A stretch of DNA of 64,000 nt from Bifidobacterium pullorum DSM 20433 (GTDB taxonomy: Bacteria; Actinomycetota; Actinomycetes; Actinomycetales; Bifidobacteriaceae), in the NCBI RefSeq assembly GCF_000771405.1, contig NZ_JDUI01000008.1, positions 62,001 through 126,000 on the forward strand. Direction: 5' to 3'. Position 1 is the first letter of the stretch. Every line of letters starts with the position of its first letter. The notes under the pieces were generated by a model. It saw nothing but the letters and a program-made list of their open reading frames with translations. It did not search any database and was not told the DNA's origin. Of the stretch, positions 15,949-25,200 are shown piece after piece. Made by a program: the position numbers and the translations under genes.

Positions 15949-17084
15949 ACCACGTTCAGCCAGCCGTTGCGCCACGTATCGGACAAGGACCATGGTTCAC
16001 GGCCGGGGCGCGGGCCGGAACCGTCGCGCAGCCGGCGCAATTGGTAGCTCCAGAAGATGCGCCCGGCGCTGACGCCCCACGCCCGCCGCTGCATCGCGGC
16101 GACTTCGCGATAGATCCGACCCTCGGTCGATTGCCGTTCCGACGGTTCGGCGCGGCCCGCCGCACGCCCCGCCATCGCGTTCGCCAGGCTCCACTCCCCC
16201 ACAACCACCGGCGTATGCCGCGCCGCACGGCGGATCCGCCGCTCGTTCCATCGGACATACGCGCGGTACGCCCACATCGTATGCACCGGACAGAACGCGT
16301 CGAGTCCGACCAAATAGATATGCGTGTCCAGCATCACGTTGCGCATCCCCTCGCGCTCGAACCAGTCGCCCCACACACCCAGCCGGAAGCCATCGTGGAA
16401 CATGATGACGGTTTCCGGCCGCAGCACGCCGCGCAGTCGACGGTACGACTCCCGGTAGAACGCCTTGAGGAAGCGCATCGGCACATGCCCGCTGCCGTGT
16501 GCCTCCGCCGCGTCACGGGCGGCGCCGATCGAGGACGCGGTGCGGTAGACCAGCCAGCTGACCGGCTCATTGAGCACCTCGATGCCGAACAACGCCGGAT
16601 TGTCGCGATACCGCGCAGCCAGACGGGTCAGCACATCCAGCGCGAATCCGACGGCCTTCGGGCTGCGATGCCACCGGCATACGCCGGTCAGGCCGCCGTT
16701 GTCGTACCCGTTCTGCGAACCGGGCACGGTGTGCAGGTCGACGAGGACCTTCAACCCGGTGGCGTTGGCCCAGTCGAACGCGCGGTCGAGGAACTCGACG
16801 CAGCCGGGGTGCCCCGGCACGTCGCCGAAGATGAAGTACGGCACCGGGATGCGCACCAGGTTGCAGCCGTGCGCGGCGATGGCGCGAAAGTCATCGAGCG
16901 TGACGTAGGTTTCGCGGTGACGGCGCAGGAGACGGTCGAGTTCGTCCGGCGGCATGGTCCGGTGCATCCAGATCTCGTCGGCCTCGCCGCTGACGCGGAA
17001 CAGCCCGGGCGTCATCCAGCGTTCCAGCACCAGCCAGTTGCCCAGATTCACCCCGCGGATCGATTCGTCGAAGCCCAGCGACAC
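15939..17084 (-). CDS. Glycoside hydrolase family 5, exo-beta-1,3-glucanase-like
   Basis: 381 residues, a single GH5 catalytic domain without signal peptide. The N-terminal block IRGVNLGNWLVLERWMTPGL closely follows the pattern of yeast-type exo-1,3-glucanases (subfamily 9-like). Glu173 in VLNEP is the acid/base and Glu297 in VVGEW the nucleophile. The start GTG at 17084 was chosen because GGAGGTGA is just upstream and the conserved domain begins at once; ATG codons at 17120/17123 lack a ribosome site. A cytoplasmic exo-glucanase beside GH3 beta-glucosidases fits import of beta-1,3- or 1,6-gluco-oligosaccharides. Its 3' end overlaps the convergent TetR gene. Confidence 0.85.
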   Translation of the reverse strand: MSLGFDESIRGVNLGNWLVLERWMTPGLFRVSGEADEIWMHRTMPPDELDRLLRRHRETYVTLDDFRAIAAHGCNLVRIPVPYFIFGDVPGHPGCVEFLDRAFDWANATGLKVLVDLHTVPGSQNGYDNGGLTGVCRWHRSPKAVGFALDVLTRLAARYRDNPALFGIEVLNEPVSWLVYRTASSIGAARDAAEAHGSGHVPMRFLKAFYRESYRRLRGVLRPETVIMFHDGFRLGVWGDWFEREGMRNVMLDTHIYLVGLDAFCPVHTMWAYRAYVRWNERRIRRAARHTPVVVGEWSLANAMAGRAAGRAEPSERQSTEGRIYREVAAMQRRAWGVSAGRIFWSYQLRRLRDGSGPRPGREPWSLSDTWRNGWLNVVQR

Positions 17085-17185
17085 CCCATCACCTCCATCC
17101 CGTGCGACATTCCCTCCCATCATCGCACACCGGCGCCGCTTCGGAGCGGCCTCGATCTCACCAACCCCCTTACCCGGTACATATA

Positions 17186-17281
17186 CGGACTCTGACACAT
17201 TCGGCCCTTTCTCTCTCCCGGACAACCGCGGAATTCCGGGGTTTTCGGGAATGGTTCACAGTCACGATGTGTCAGAGTCCG
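17186..17281. repeat. Inverted-repeat element, copy D
   Basis: CGGACTCTGACACATTCGG to TCACGATGTGTCAGAGTCCG, 96 bp. The central hairpin is ACCGCGGAATTCCGGGGTTT instead of the CAACGATT type. First of three consecutive copies between the GH5 promoter and the GH42 stop codon. Confidence 0.85.
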
Positions 17282-17293
17282 GGAACACCCCCT

Positions 17294-17389
17294 GTGACCG
17301 TGATCTATCGCAATCGTAATCCATCTTTCAAAACCGCGGAATTCCAGGGGTTTCGGGAATGGATCACGGTCACGATAGATCAGAGTCCG
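17294..17389. repeat. Inverted-repeat element, copy E (left terminus lost)
   Basis: Starts at GTGACCGTGATCTATCG and ends GATAGATCAGAGTCCG. The outer CGGACTCTGA of the left end is missing, but the inner arms GTGACCGTGATCTATCG and CGATAGATCACGGTCAC-type sequence pair. Second of the tandem triplet. Confidence 0.8.
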
Positions 17390-17409
17390 CAGTGTACGAC
17401 CAGGGGGTA

Positions 17410-17505
17410 CGGACTCTGATCTATTTCCACCGTTAACTTATTCTGAGAACCTTGGAATTCCGGGGTTTTCGGCAATAGATCACGGTCACGATAGATCAGA
17501 GTCCG
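17410..17505. repeat. Inverted-repeat element, copy F
   Basis: CGGACTCTGATCTATTTCC to CACGATAGATCAGAGTCCG, 96 bp. It shares the GATCTAT variant of the arms with copy E, so these two probably arose by local duplication. The right end is 13 bp from the stop codon of the GH42 gene. Confidence 0.85.
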
Positions 17506-17518
17506 GGAACTGGCCGAA

Positions 17519-19639
17519 TTAACCGACGACGACGGCCAGGTTCCACGGGCCGACGGTCAGGTCGGCGCCGGCCTCGACCTTGTCGCCGGCCTTCGGGGCA
17601 CCGGCGAAGGTGACGGTCGGATCGACGGTGCCGTCGGTGGCGATCGTGACCGGGGCCACGACGACCTCGCCGGAGACCGGGCTGGCGAACGTGGCCGGTT
17701 CGGCCGAGTAGTTGAGCAGGTAGGTCACGGTCTCGCCGGCCTCGTTGAAGCCCTGGCGCACCGTGATGATGCCGGCGAGCGGCATGCCCGCGTACTCGAT
17801 GCCGGCGGCGGCCACGGCCTCGCGCATGACGGCGCGGATCGCATCGAGGGCCAGCAGCGTGCCGATCCATTCCGCGGTGCCTTTGCCAAAGGCGTGACGG
17901 GTGATGGCCGCGTAATCCTTCCATGCGTAGTGGCCGTAGGAGGCGAGCACCTCGGTGCCCTCGTCGGCCTTGAGCAGCTCGATCAGCGAGAGCGCCTCGG
18001 TGTCGGGCGTGCCCTCCAGCGCGCCGGAGAAGACGACCGGCACGTTCTTCGGACGGGTGAACTGGTTGTAGCTCATGCCGAACACGTCGGTCAGGTTGTG
18101 CGGGGCGCGGTCGTGCCAGACGGTCACCTCGTCGTCGGTGACGAACGAGCGCATCGTGGCCACCAGATGGCCGCCGTTGGCGACGAACTCGCGCAGGTTG
18201 TCGGTGGTCTCCTGCGGGGTGGCGTACAGCGCCGGGGCCACGATCATCTCGTACTTGGCCAGGCGCTCGGCGGGGGCGTCGACCGGCACGAAATCGCATT
18301 CGACGTTGAGCTCGAACAACGCGTCGTACACATTGCGGACCACGTCGTTGTACTTCAGGCTCCCGCCGAACGGGAAGCCCGCCTCGATGAGGAACCAGTC
18401 GAGCGCGGACAGCGACTCGTTGGAGACCATGATGGCCACCTTGTTGCGCTTCTTCAGGTGGACCAGACGCTCCCCCACCTTCGGGTCGGCGATCTCGTTG
18501 CCGAACACGCCGGCCTCGCGGTAGGTCGGGTTCGGTTCGAGGTCGTGACTCAACAGCCCCTTCCAGTAGGTTTCGAAGGAGTTGTGGATCGAGTGCCAGT
18601 GCCAGTATTCGATGCAGTCGGCGCCGGAGGCCAAGTGGCTGTATGCCTGCAGGCGCAGCTGGCCGGGGAACGGCAGCCAGCCGTGCTGGCCCTGCGCCTC
18701 GGTCTCGAGCACCAGGTAGTTCGCGCCGTCCTTGGTGGAGCGGGTCATGTCGCCGCCGAAGGCGATCTCCTTGCCGGTCAGGTCGTCCTCGGTCGGGTGG
18801 TAGATGTCCACGCCGGTGATGTCCACGCCCTGCGCCGCCTTGAAATGGTCGACGGCCGGCTGCACGCCGAAGGAGTAGCCGCGCCACTCGAAGTCGAAGT
18901 TGTGGGTGATGAACTGGTCGGGCTTGGCGTACTCGCGCACGATGTCGGCCTGCCACTTGAGGAATTCGGCCACCTGCGCGCGGCGGAAGCGGTCGAACTC
19001 GCCGAGCAGCGACTGGTTGATCGTGCCGGTCACGTCCGGGAAGTCCTCCCAGGCGTTGACGCGGTTGGACCAGTAGTCCAGGCCGAAGCGGGCGTTGAGC
19101 TCGTCTAGGTCGTCGTTGAACCTCTCGCGCAGGTACTTGACGAACAGGGCCTGCATGTCCGGGGAGACCGAGTCGTAGTACTTGGTCTCGTTGTCGACCT
19201 GATAGCCGATGACGGCCGGATGGTCGGCCACGTGCGCGATGAGTCTGCGGATGATGCGCTCCGCGTAGAACCGGTACGTCGGGTTGACGATGTCCATGAT
19301 CTGGCGGGCGCCGTACTTGCCCGGGCCGGCCGGGGTGACGGCCAGGACCTCGGGATGCATCTTCACCATCCAGGTGGGCACCGCGTAGGTCGGCGTGCCG
19401 ACGATCACGTCGATGCCGGCGCGCTGGGCCGCATCGAGGGCGCGGTCGATATGCGTGAAGTCGAAGACGCCCGGCTGGGGTTCCTCGGTGCTCCAGGTGG
19501 ATTCAGCGATGCGGATCAGGTTGATGCCGGCCTCCTTCATCATCCGCATGTCCTCATCCACGCGGTCGAGGTCCTTGGGCATGTATTCGTCATAGTACGC
19601 CGCCCCGAACAGGATGCGGTCGGTATGGGTTCGCGCCAT
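17519..19639 (-). CDS. Glycoside hydrolase family 42 beta-galactosidase
   Basis: 706 residues, full length for GH42. The barrel carries Glu151 in YQVDNETKYY (acid/base) and Glu312 in VLETEAQG (nucleophile region). The trimerisation and C-terminal beta domains follow to residue 706. No signal peptide. AAAGGAG precedes the ATG. It lies directly behind an MFS sugar transporter on the same strand, with two hairpins in the 127-bp gap, so the two form an operon for imported beta-galactosides. GH42 enzymes of bifidobacteria prefer galacto-oligosaccharides or type I-like linkages over lactose; which one applies here cannot be told. Confidence 0.94.
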   Translation of the reverse strand: MARTHTDRILFGAAYYDEYMPKDLDRVDEDMRMMKEAGINLIRIAESTWSTEEPQPGVFDFTHIDRALDAAQRAGIDVIVGTPTYAVPTWMVKMHPEVLAVTPAGPGKYGARQIMDIVNPTYRFYAERIIRRLIAHVADHPAVIGYQVDNETKYYDSVSPDMQALFVKYLRERFNDDLDELNARFGLDYWSNRVNAWEDFPDVTGTINQSLLGEFDRFRRAQVAEFLKWQADIVREYAKPDQFITHNFDFEWRGYSFGVQPAVDHFKAAQGVDITGVDIYHPTEDDLTGKEIAFGGDMTRSTKDGANYLVLETEAQGQHGWLPFPGQLRLQAYSHLASGADCIEYWHWHSIHNSFETYWKGLLSHDLEPNPTYREAGVFGNEIADPKVGERLVHLKKRNKVAIMVSNESLSALDWFLIEAGFPFGGSLKYNDVVRNVYDALFELNVECDFVPVDAPAERLAKYEMIVAPALYATPQETTDNLREFVANGGHLVATMRSFVTDDEVTVWHDRAPHNLTDVFGMSYNQFTRPKNVPVVFSGALEGTPDTEALSLIELLKADEGTEVLASYGHYAWKDYAAITRHAFGKGTAEWIGTLLALDAIRAVMREAVAAAGIEYAGMPLAGIITVRQGFNEAGETVTYLLNYSAEPATFASPVSGEVVVAPVTIATDGTVDPTVTFAGAPKAGDKVEAGADLTVGPWNLAVVVG

Positions 19640-19703
19640 GATGTTCTCCTTTGAAATATGATGCCGTGTCCGTTGACGATAATATCCGAGATATCCGATC
19701 CCG

Positions 19704-19762
19704 CCGCGGCCCGCCATACATGGGGGCCGCGGATGTCGGGAGCCTCCCAGCGAGGGGAGGCT
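19704..19762 (-). terminator. Two hairpins between MFS and GH42 genes (attenuator or processing site)
   Basis: AGCCTCCC-AGCGAG-GGGAGGCT (19741-19762) lies 4 bp after the MFS stop codon. CCGCGGCCC/GGGCCGCGG (19704-19732) follows. They could partly terminate or stabilise the transporter message relative to the enzyme. Downstream (19673-19693) the CGGATAT repeat and a TATTAT box could be a weak internal promoter for GH42. Confidence 0.5.
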
Positions 19763-19766
19763 TGGT

Positions 19767-21095
19767 TTACTTGACGTTCTTGATGAGCATGATGAACACG
19801 CAGCCGACCAAGGCGAAGCAGATCGCGATCGGGAACGCGAACACATAACCCAAGGCCAGCACCACCGAGCTCATGATCACCGGGCCCAGCATCTGACCCA
19901 GCGTGGTCGCCAGGTTCAGGATGCCCAGATCCTTGCCGGCCTCCTCCTTGTTCGGCAGCACATCCACCAGCAACGCCTGATCCACCGACGTGTACACGCC
20001 GTAGCCCAGACCCGCAATCGCCGCATATAGGTACATGCCCATCGCCGTCGGCATGATCCACGGCATCGCAATGCCGATCGCGAAGCACACCGACGCCACC
20101 ACAACCGGCACCTTACGACGACCGATCAGATCCGAGAACGGACCGGCGGCCACGGAGCCGACCAGGCCCACCACCATCGTGATCGTCGACATCACCGAAA
20201 TCGTGACCGCGGAATCCTCGGTGGACTGGCCCACGTAGTTCTGGACGATGTACAGCTGGTAGGCGGTGATCATCTGATAGCTCAGCAGCATGCACACACG
20301 GCCCGCGAACGCCTTGTAGAAGTCATGCGCCGTCGAGAAGCGCGGCGGACGGAAGCTCATGACGATGTCCTTGACACCGCTGTCGGCCTTGGGCAGGTAG
20401 TCGGCCGGCTCCTCCTTCGGGAAGATCAGCACGGCCACCACGCCGCCGAGGAACATGAACACGCCGGCCACGGCGAAGCCCGGCACCATGTTCGTGATGA
20501 ACACCGCACCCAGCATCACGCCGATCGGGGCACCGACCGTCGAACCGGCGCCATAGAACGCCGGCATCGTGCCGCGGATGCCCGAAGGCACGCGGTCGGA
20601 CAGGATCGCCACGCACGGGGCGATCATCGCGTTCAGGCCGAACATGCACAGGCAGTACAGCACCGTCAGCAGGATCGGGTTCGTCGTCATACCGGTCAGG
20701 AACAGCGTGACGCCGCCCAAAACCGCGCCGAACACGATCCACGGGGTACGACGGCCGAACCGCGAGCGCGAACGATCCGAGAAATTACCGAACATCAGGT
20801 TCGACACCAACGACGCCACCGCGGTCCACGCGTTCACGATGCCCAGCAGCGCCTCCGGCTCGATCCCCTCGATCGACTTGTAATGCTCCGGCAGCAACAC
20901 CGAGTTCACGACCTGCAAACCGATGCACCACAGGAAACCGAATATGAAGAAACCGATACCGAACCGCGTCAGAACCGACTTCGGCACCGGACGACCCGTC
21001 TCCGGGGAAAGCGACGGATCCTTCGAGGCGGCATCGACCGCGGCCTCATGCGCCGCCAGCCGCTCCTCCTTGCTCATAGCAACAGCCTCACTCAT
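19767..21095 (-). CDS. MFS/GPH-type sugar transporter
   Basis: 442 residues with about 12 membrane helices. The cytoplasmic motif NFSDRSRSRFGRRTPWIVFG between helices 2 and 3 is the major-facilitator signature as seen in glycoside:cation symporters. A second half-motif SDLIGRRK occurs around residue 300. Start at 21095 has AGGAAGG 6 bases upstream; an adjacent ATG at 21098 is too close to it. First gene of the operon with GH42, so a beta-galactoside is the likely cargo. Expression should be controlled by the TetR gene upstream through the operator at 21163. Confidence 0.9.
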   Translation of the reverse strand: MSEAVAMSKEERLAAHEAAVDAASKDPSLSPETGRPVPKSVLTRFGIGFFIFGFLWCIGLQVVNSVLLPEHYKSIEGIEPEALLGIVNAWTAVASLVSNLMFGNFSDRSRSRFGRRTPWIVFGAVLGGVTLFLTGMTTNPILLTVLYCLCMFGLNAMIAPCVAILSDRVPSGIRGTMPAFYGAGSTVGAPIGVMLGAVFITNMVPGFAVAGVFMFLGGVVAVLIFPKEEPADYLPKADSGVKDIVMSFRPPRFSTAHDFYKAFAGRVCMLLSYQMITAYQLYIVQNYVGQSTEDSAVTISVMSTITMVVGLVGSVAAGPFSDLIGRRKVPVVVASVCFAIGIAMPWIMPTAMGMYLYAAIAGLGYGVYTSVDQALLVDVLPNKEEAGKDLGILNLATTLGQMLGPVIMSSVVLALGYVFAFPIAICFALVGCVFIMLIKNVK

Positions 21096-21162
21096 CATTG
21101 ACCTTCCTCTGTCTACATTGACTTGTTGCACCTTCCGGTCGGCGGACAGCCTCGTCGAACAT

Positions 21163-21217
21163 ATCTACCAACCATTCGGTAGATACGAGTATATGCGCAT
21201 GACACAAGGGTTGTCAA
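21163..21217 (-). promoter_or_regulatory. Promoter of MFS-GH42 operon with TetR operator
   Basis: Minus-strand -35 TTGACA (21212-21217) and -10 TATACT (21188-21193) with an 18-bp spacer, both consensus-like. Three bases after the -10 box starts ATCTACC-AACCATTC-GGTAGAT (21163-21184), an inverted repeat over the transcription start. The layout is the same as at the GH3 promoter near 3350. The flanking 21230-21340 is AT-rich and holds no gene. Confidence 0.78.
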
Positions 21218-21340
21218 GCGACTATCAAATATGTGTTAGACGGCGTTAAATGTTGATATTTCAACGGTTTATAACCATTGAAGCCATGTTTTTAGTTAAA
21301 ATGTTTAGATATGTTAGATAAAGTTAGATAAGAAACGGTC

Positions 21341-21417
21341 TTCGCACTACCTCAAGTTTCAAATCGGGAGGGGCGGAATTCCGCCATCGCGAATCCCGAA
21401 CCCCGAAGTAGTGCGAA
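21341..21417 (-). terminator. Long hairpin behind TetR paralogue 3
   Basis: Outer arms TTCGCACTAC (21341-21350) and GTAGTGCGAA (21408-21417) are perfect inverses, with an inner palindrome GGCGGAATTCCGCC and TCGCGA. It begins 6 bp after the TetR stop codon and probably ends that transcript. It is unlike the CGGACTCTGA family. Confidence 0.55.
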
Positions 21418-21423
21418 CCCCGC

Positions 21424-22050
21424 TCAGCGATACCGGTCCCAGACCGGCGAGGGGAAGATCATCCGCTCGAAGACCAGCCACTCGTCATACATGTCGATCG
21501 GCGGTTCGCGCAGCCATCGCAGCTGGATGCCGTCCATCGCCTCGATGCACTGGCGCACCACCGGGCCCATGGACTCCTCCCACGACCCGACCTCGGGCGG
21601 CAGCTTCCACGGGAACCGGCTGTAGTAGTCCCAGACCGACAGCGGTCGGTTGCGGAAATAGTCATACAGCGGATGCTCGGGGTTGAACGCCTCGGCCTCC
21701 AGCACCATATACAGCTGCACCATCATGCGGCGGGCGGCGTTGTGGCGCACCAGAAACCGCAGATACGCGGGGAACAGCGGGGCTTCGGGATCGCTGCCCG
21801 GCAACCCCGAAGCCAGGAAGTCGTCCGGCGTGCCGGAGGCATCGTACACATCAGTGATCAGCAGCTGCAGCAACCCGTCCTTGTTGCCGATATAGTGCAG
21901 CAGACCAGGCTGACTCATACCGACCTCATCGGCCACATCCTTCAACGAGATGCCGTTGAAACCCCGTTCGCTGATCAGCTTCGCCGCCGCGCGGGTAATC
22001 TCCCCCATCCGCTCCTCAGGCGTCTTGCGTACCCTCTTCTGCTTCACCAT
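21424..22050 (-). CDS. TetR-family repressor, paralogue 3
   Basis: 208 residues. HTH at about 27-65 (GISLKDVADEVGMSQPGLLH). The ligand domain has FLVRHNAARRMMVQLYMVLE and ends IFPSPVWDRYR, nearly the same as paralogue 2. The ATG at 22050 is the first Met before the conserved KTPEER segment; the frame extends upstream into a repeat element and was not used. It lies upstream of the MFS-GH42 operon on the same strand and likely represses it through the 21163 palindrome. Confidence 0.88.
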   Translation of the reverse strand: MVKQKRVRKTPEERMGEITRAAAKLISERGFNGISLKDVADEVGMSQPGLLHYIGNKDGLLQLLITDVYDASGTPDDFLASGLPGSDPEAPLFPAYLRFLVRHNAARRMMVQLYMVLEAEAFNPEHPLYDYFRNRPLSVWDYYSRFPWKLPPEVGSWEESMGPVVRQCIEAMDGIQLRWLREPPIDMYDEWLVFERMIFPSPVWDRYR

Positions 22051-22091
22051 GCCGCCCAGTCTAGCGCACCGGGTCAATAAGACGTCCCTTT

Positions 22092-22189
22092 CGGACTCTG
22101 ACACATCCCAACTGTCACAGTTTCTGCGACAACCGCGGAATTCCGCGGGTTTACCGGAATGGTTCACGGTCACGATGTGTCAGAGTCCG
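22092..22189. repeat. Inverted-repeat element, copy G
   Basis: CGGACTCTGACACATCCC to TCACGATGTGTCAGAGTCCG, 98 bp, with the ACCGCGGAATTCCGCGGGTT centre as in copies D-F. It lies between the TetR start and the stop codon of the activase gene, 33 bp beyond that stop. Confidence 0.85.
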
Positions 22190-22221
22190 TAAAAGGGAGC
22201 CATGGAAGGACCCGCGAGGGA

Positions 22222-25200
22222 TCAGTCGGCAGTGTCCATGTCGTCGGAGCGGGCGCCCTTGACCGGGGCGTCCAGACCGGCCGCGTGCGCCTTCTTGGCG
22301 GCGGAGATCATCAGCTTGATGCGGTTGAGCTGGTTCGCCTCGCTGGCACCCGGGTCATAGTCGATCGACACGATGTTGGCCTGCGGATACAGGCGGCGGA
22401 TCTTGCCGAACATGCCACGGCCGGTCACATGGTTGGGCAGGCAGGCGAACGGCTGCGCGCAGATCACGTTTGGGCAGCCCTGCTCGATCAATTCCAGGAT
22501 CTCGGCGGTCAGCAGCCAGCCCTCGCCGGCCTGCACGCCGACCGAGGTGACGGACGCGGCCTTCTTGACCAGCTCGGGCATCGGCTCATCCTGCTGGAAC
22601 TTGCCATGCGCCAGATCAATGGCCGCACGCACCGGGTTCAGGTACCGGTCGAGCCCCCACCGCATGATGCCGTAGGTCACCGGATTGCCGCCCTTGCCCA
22701 GATAGTGCTCGTTCCATTCCGAGATGTACGGCTTGGTGGTCATGAACTCCATGATGCCCGGCACCACGGCCTCGCAGTCCTGCGATTCGATGACGTCGAC
22801 CACATGGTTGTTCGCGTCCGGATGGTACTTGACGAGGATCTCGCCGACCACGCCGACGCGCACCTTGCGCGGCACGTCCTTGAGCGGCAGCGCGTCAAAG
22901 GATTTCACGATCTCCTTGACCAGCGCCGGATACGGCAGGAAGCCCTTGCCCAGCACCTTGGCCGCGGTCTTGGACCGACCGTGGTGCTCGATCGTCTCGC
23001 GCACGATCGTGTCCCACTGCCGGTACAACGCGTTCGCGCTGCCCGGTTCCACCTCATACGGGCGCACGCGGTACAGGCACTTCATCAGCAGGTCGCCGAT
23101 GATCAGCGCCTTGAGCGCACGGTGGATGAGCTGCGGGGTCGGCTGGAAACCGGGGTTGTCCTCCAGTCCCTGCGTGGAGATGGCGATGACCGGGATCTGC
23201 GGGTAGCCGGCGTCGACCAGCGCCTTGCGGATCAGACCGAAATAGTTGGTCGCACGGCACATGCCGCCGGTCTGGGTGATGGCGAGCGCCACCTTGTCCG
23301 GATCGTACTTGCCTTCCAGGATGGCGTCGATGAGCTGTCCGATGACCATGATGGCCGGATAGCAGGCGTCGTTGTTCACGTATTTGAGGCCGACCTCCAC
23401 GTCCTCGCGGCTGGCGTGCTCGAGGATGTCGAACTTGTAGCCGGCGGAGCGGATCACCGATTCGACCAGGGAGAAGTGGATCGGGCTCATCTGCGGGGCC
23501 ACGATTGTGTAATCCTTCTTCATGGACTTGCCGAACGGGATCTTGTTGGCGTACCGGGTCAGCGTGGCCGAATTGTGCGCACCCTTCTTGCCTTGCCCGG
23601 CGGCGGCCTGCCGCGCGGCGTCCTTGACCGCCTGGGTGAGCTTGGGGTTGTCGCGCATCACGGCATCGAGCATGACCTGCCGGCCCGGGGTCGGCGCCTC
23701 GGATCCGGTCTTGCGGAATTCGCCGGCCTTCGGCTGCTGCGCCGCGGCCAGCGCCGCTTCGGCGGCGGCCAGCTGCGCCTTGGCGGATTCGACCGCGTCC
23801 TGCGCTGCCTTCAGCTCGTCGTCGGATGCCGCGGACCGCTCACTCTTCACGCCCTCATCCTCGGCGGCCGCGGCACGGGCGGCGTTGGATTCGCGCTCCT
23901 CGACCGCGGCCTTGAGCGAGCGCAGGCGGATCTTGGCCGCGCCCAGGTTCGAGACCTCGTCGATTTTGAGCATGGTGTACACGTCGGCCTTGTCGGCCAG
24001 GATCTCGGCCACCTGATCGGTGGTGATCGCGTCCAGGCCGCAGCCGAAGGAGTTGAGCTGCACGAGCTCCAGCCCCGGATAGGAGGCCACGAAGTTCGCC
24101 GCCGCGTACAGGCGCGAATGGTAGGCCCACTGGTTGGTCACGCGCAGCGGCATCTTGGTGACCTTGCGGTCTTCCACATGGCGGAAGCCGTTGGCGTTGC
24201 GCTTGCGCGGATCCTCCTCGCCTTCGGACAGGTAGTCGCTCAGGTGCAGTTTCTCGCCCGGTTGCAGTTCGCAGATCGAGTCCTCGGAGAGCACCACCAT
24301 GCCCAGCGAGCAGATCGTCTCGGGGATGCCGTGGTTGATCTCGGGATCAATGTGGTACGGGCGTCCGGCGAGCACGATGCCGCGGCAGTCGTGCTCCTTC
24401 ATGTACGCCAGGGCGCGCAGGCCCTCCTGCTGCACGTCGTACTTGAAGACCTTGTCCTCCGCGTAGGCGGCCTTGACGGCCTCCTCGGCCTCCTCGCGGG
24501 TCACGTTCGCCCAGGCGAACTCCTCGACGATACGCTCGACCATCAGCTCATGGTTGGCCAGGTTGACGTACGGGCGCATGTAGCGGACGCCTTCGGCGCG
24601 CAGTTCGGGCATGTTCGCCCCGATGACCACCGGATAGTTGGCCACCACCGGGCAGTTGTAGTGGTTGTCGGTATTCTCGACCAGGTTCTCCTCGAAGCTG
24701 ACGCACGGGTAGAAGATGGTCTTGACGCCCTTGTCCAGCAGCCACTTGATGTGGCCGTGCACGAGCTTGGCCGGATAGCAGATGTTCTCGGAGGCGATCG
24801 ATTCGATGCCGGTTTCGAACAGCTCGTGGCTGGAGCGTCCGGAGATCACGACCTTGAAGCCGAGCGAGGTCAGCAACGTGAACCAGAACGGATAGTTCTC
24901 GTACATGTTGAGCACGCGCGGGATGCCGATCTCGCCGCGGGTGGCCTTCTTGTCGGTGAGCCTGCGGTAGGCGAAGCACCGCTTGTACTTGTAGTCGTAC
25001 AGGTTCGGCCGGTCGGAACGCTGCTTCTTGGCGTCGCCGCCGCGCTCGCACCGGTTGCCGGTCACGTAGCGCGAGCCGTCGGCGAACGTGGTGATCGTCA
25101 GCTTGCAGTGGTTCTGGCACAGCTTGCACACGTCGCGCGTGCTGGTCATCGTCAGGTTGTCGAGCTCCTCGCCCTTCAAGATCGTGGACTGCGCGCCGTC

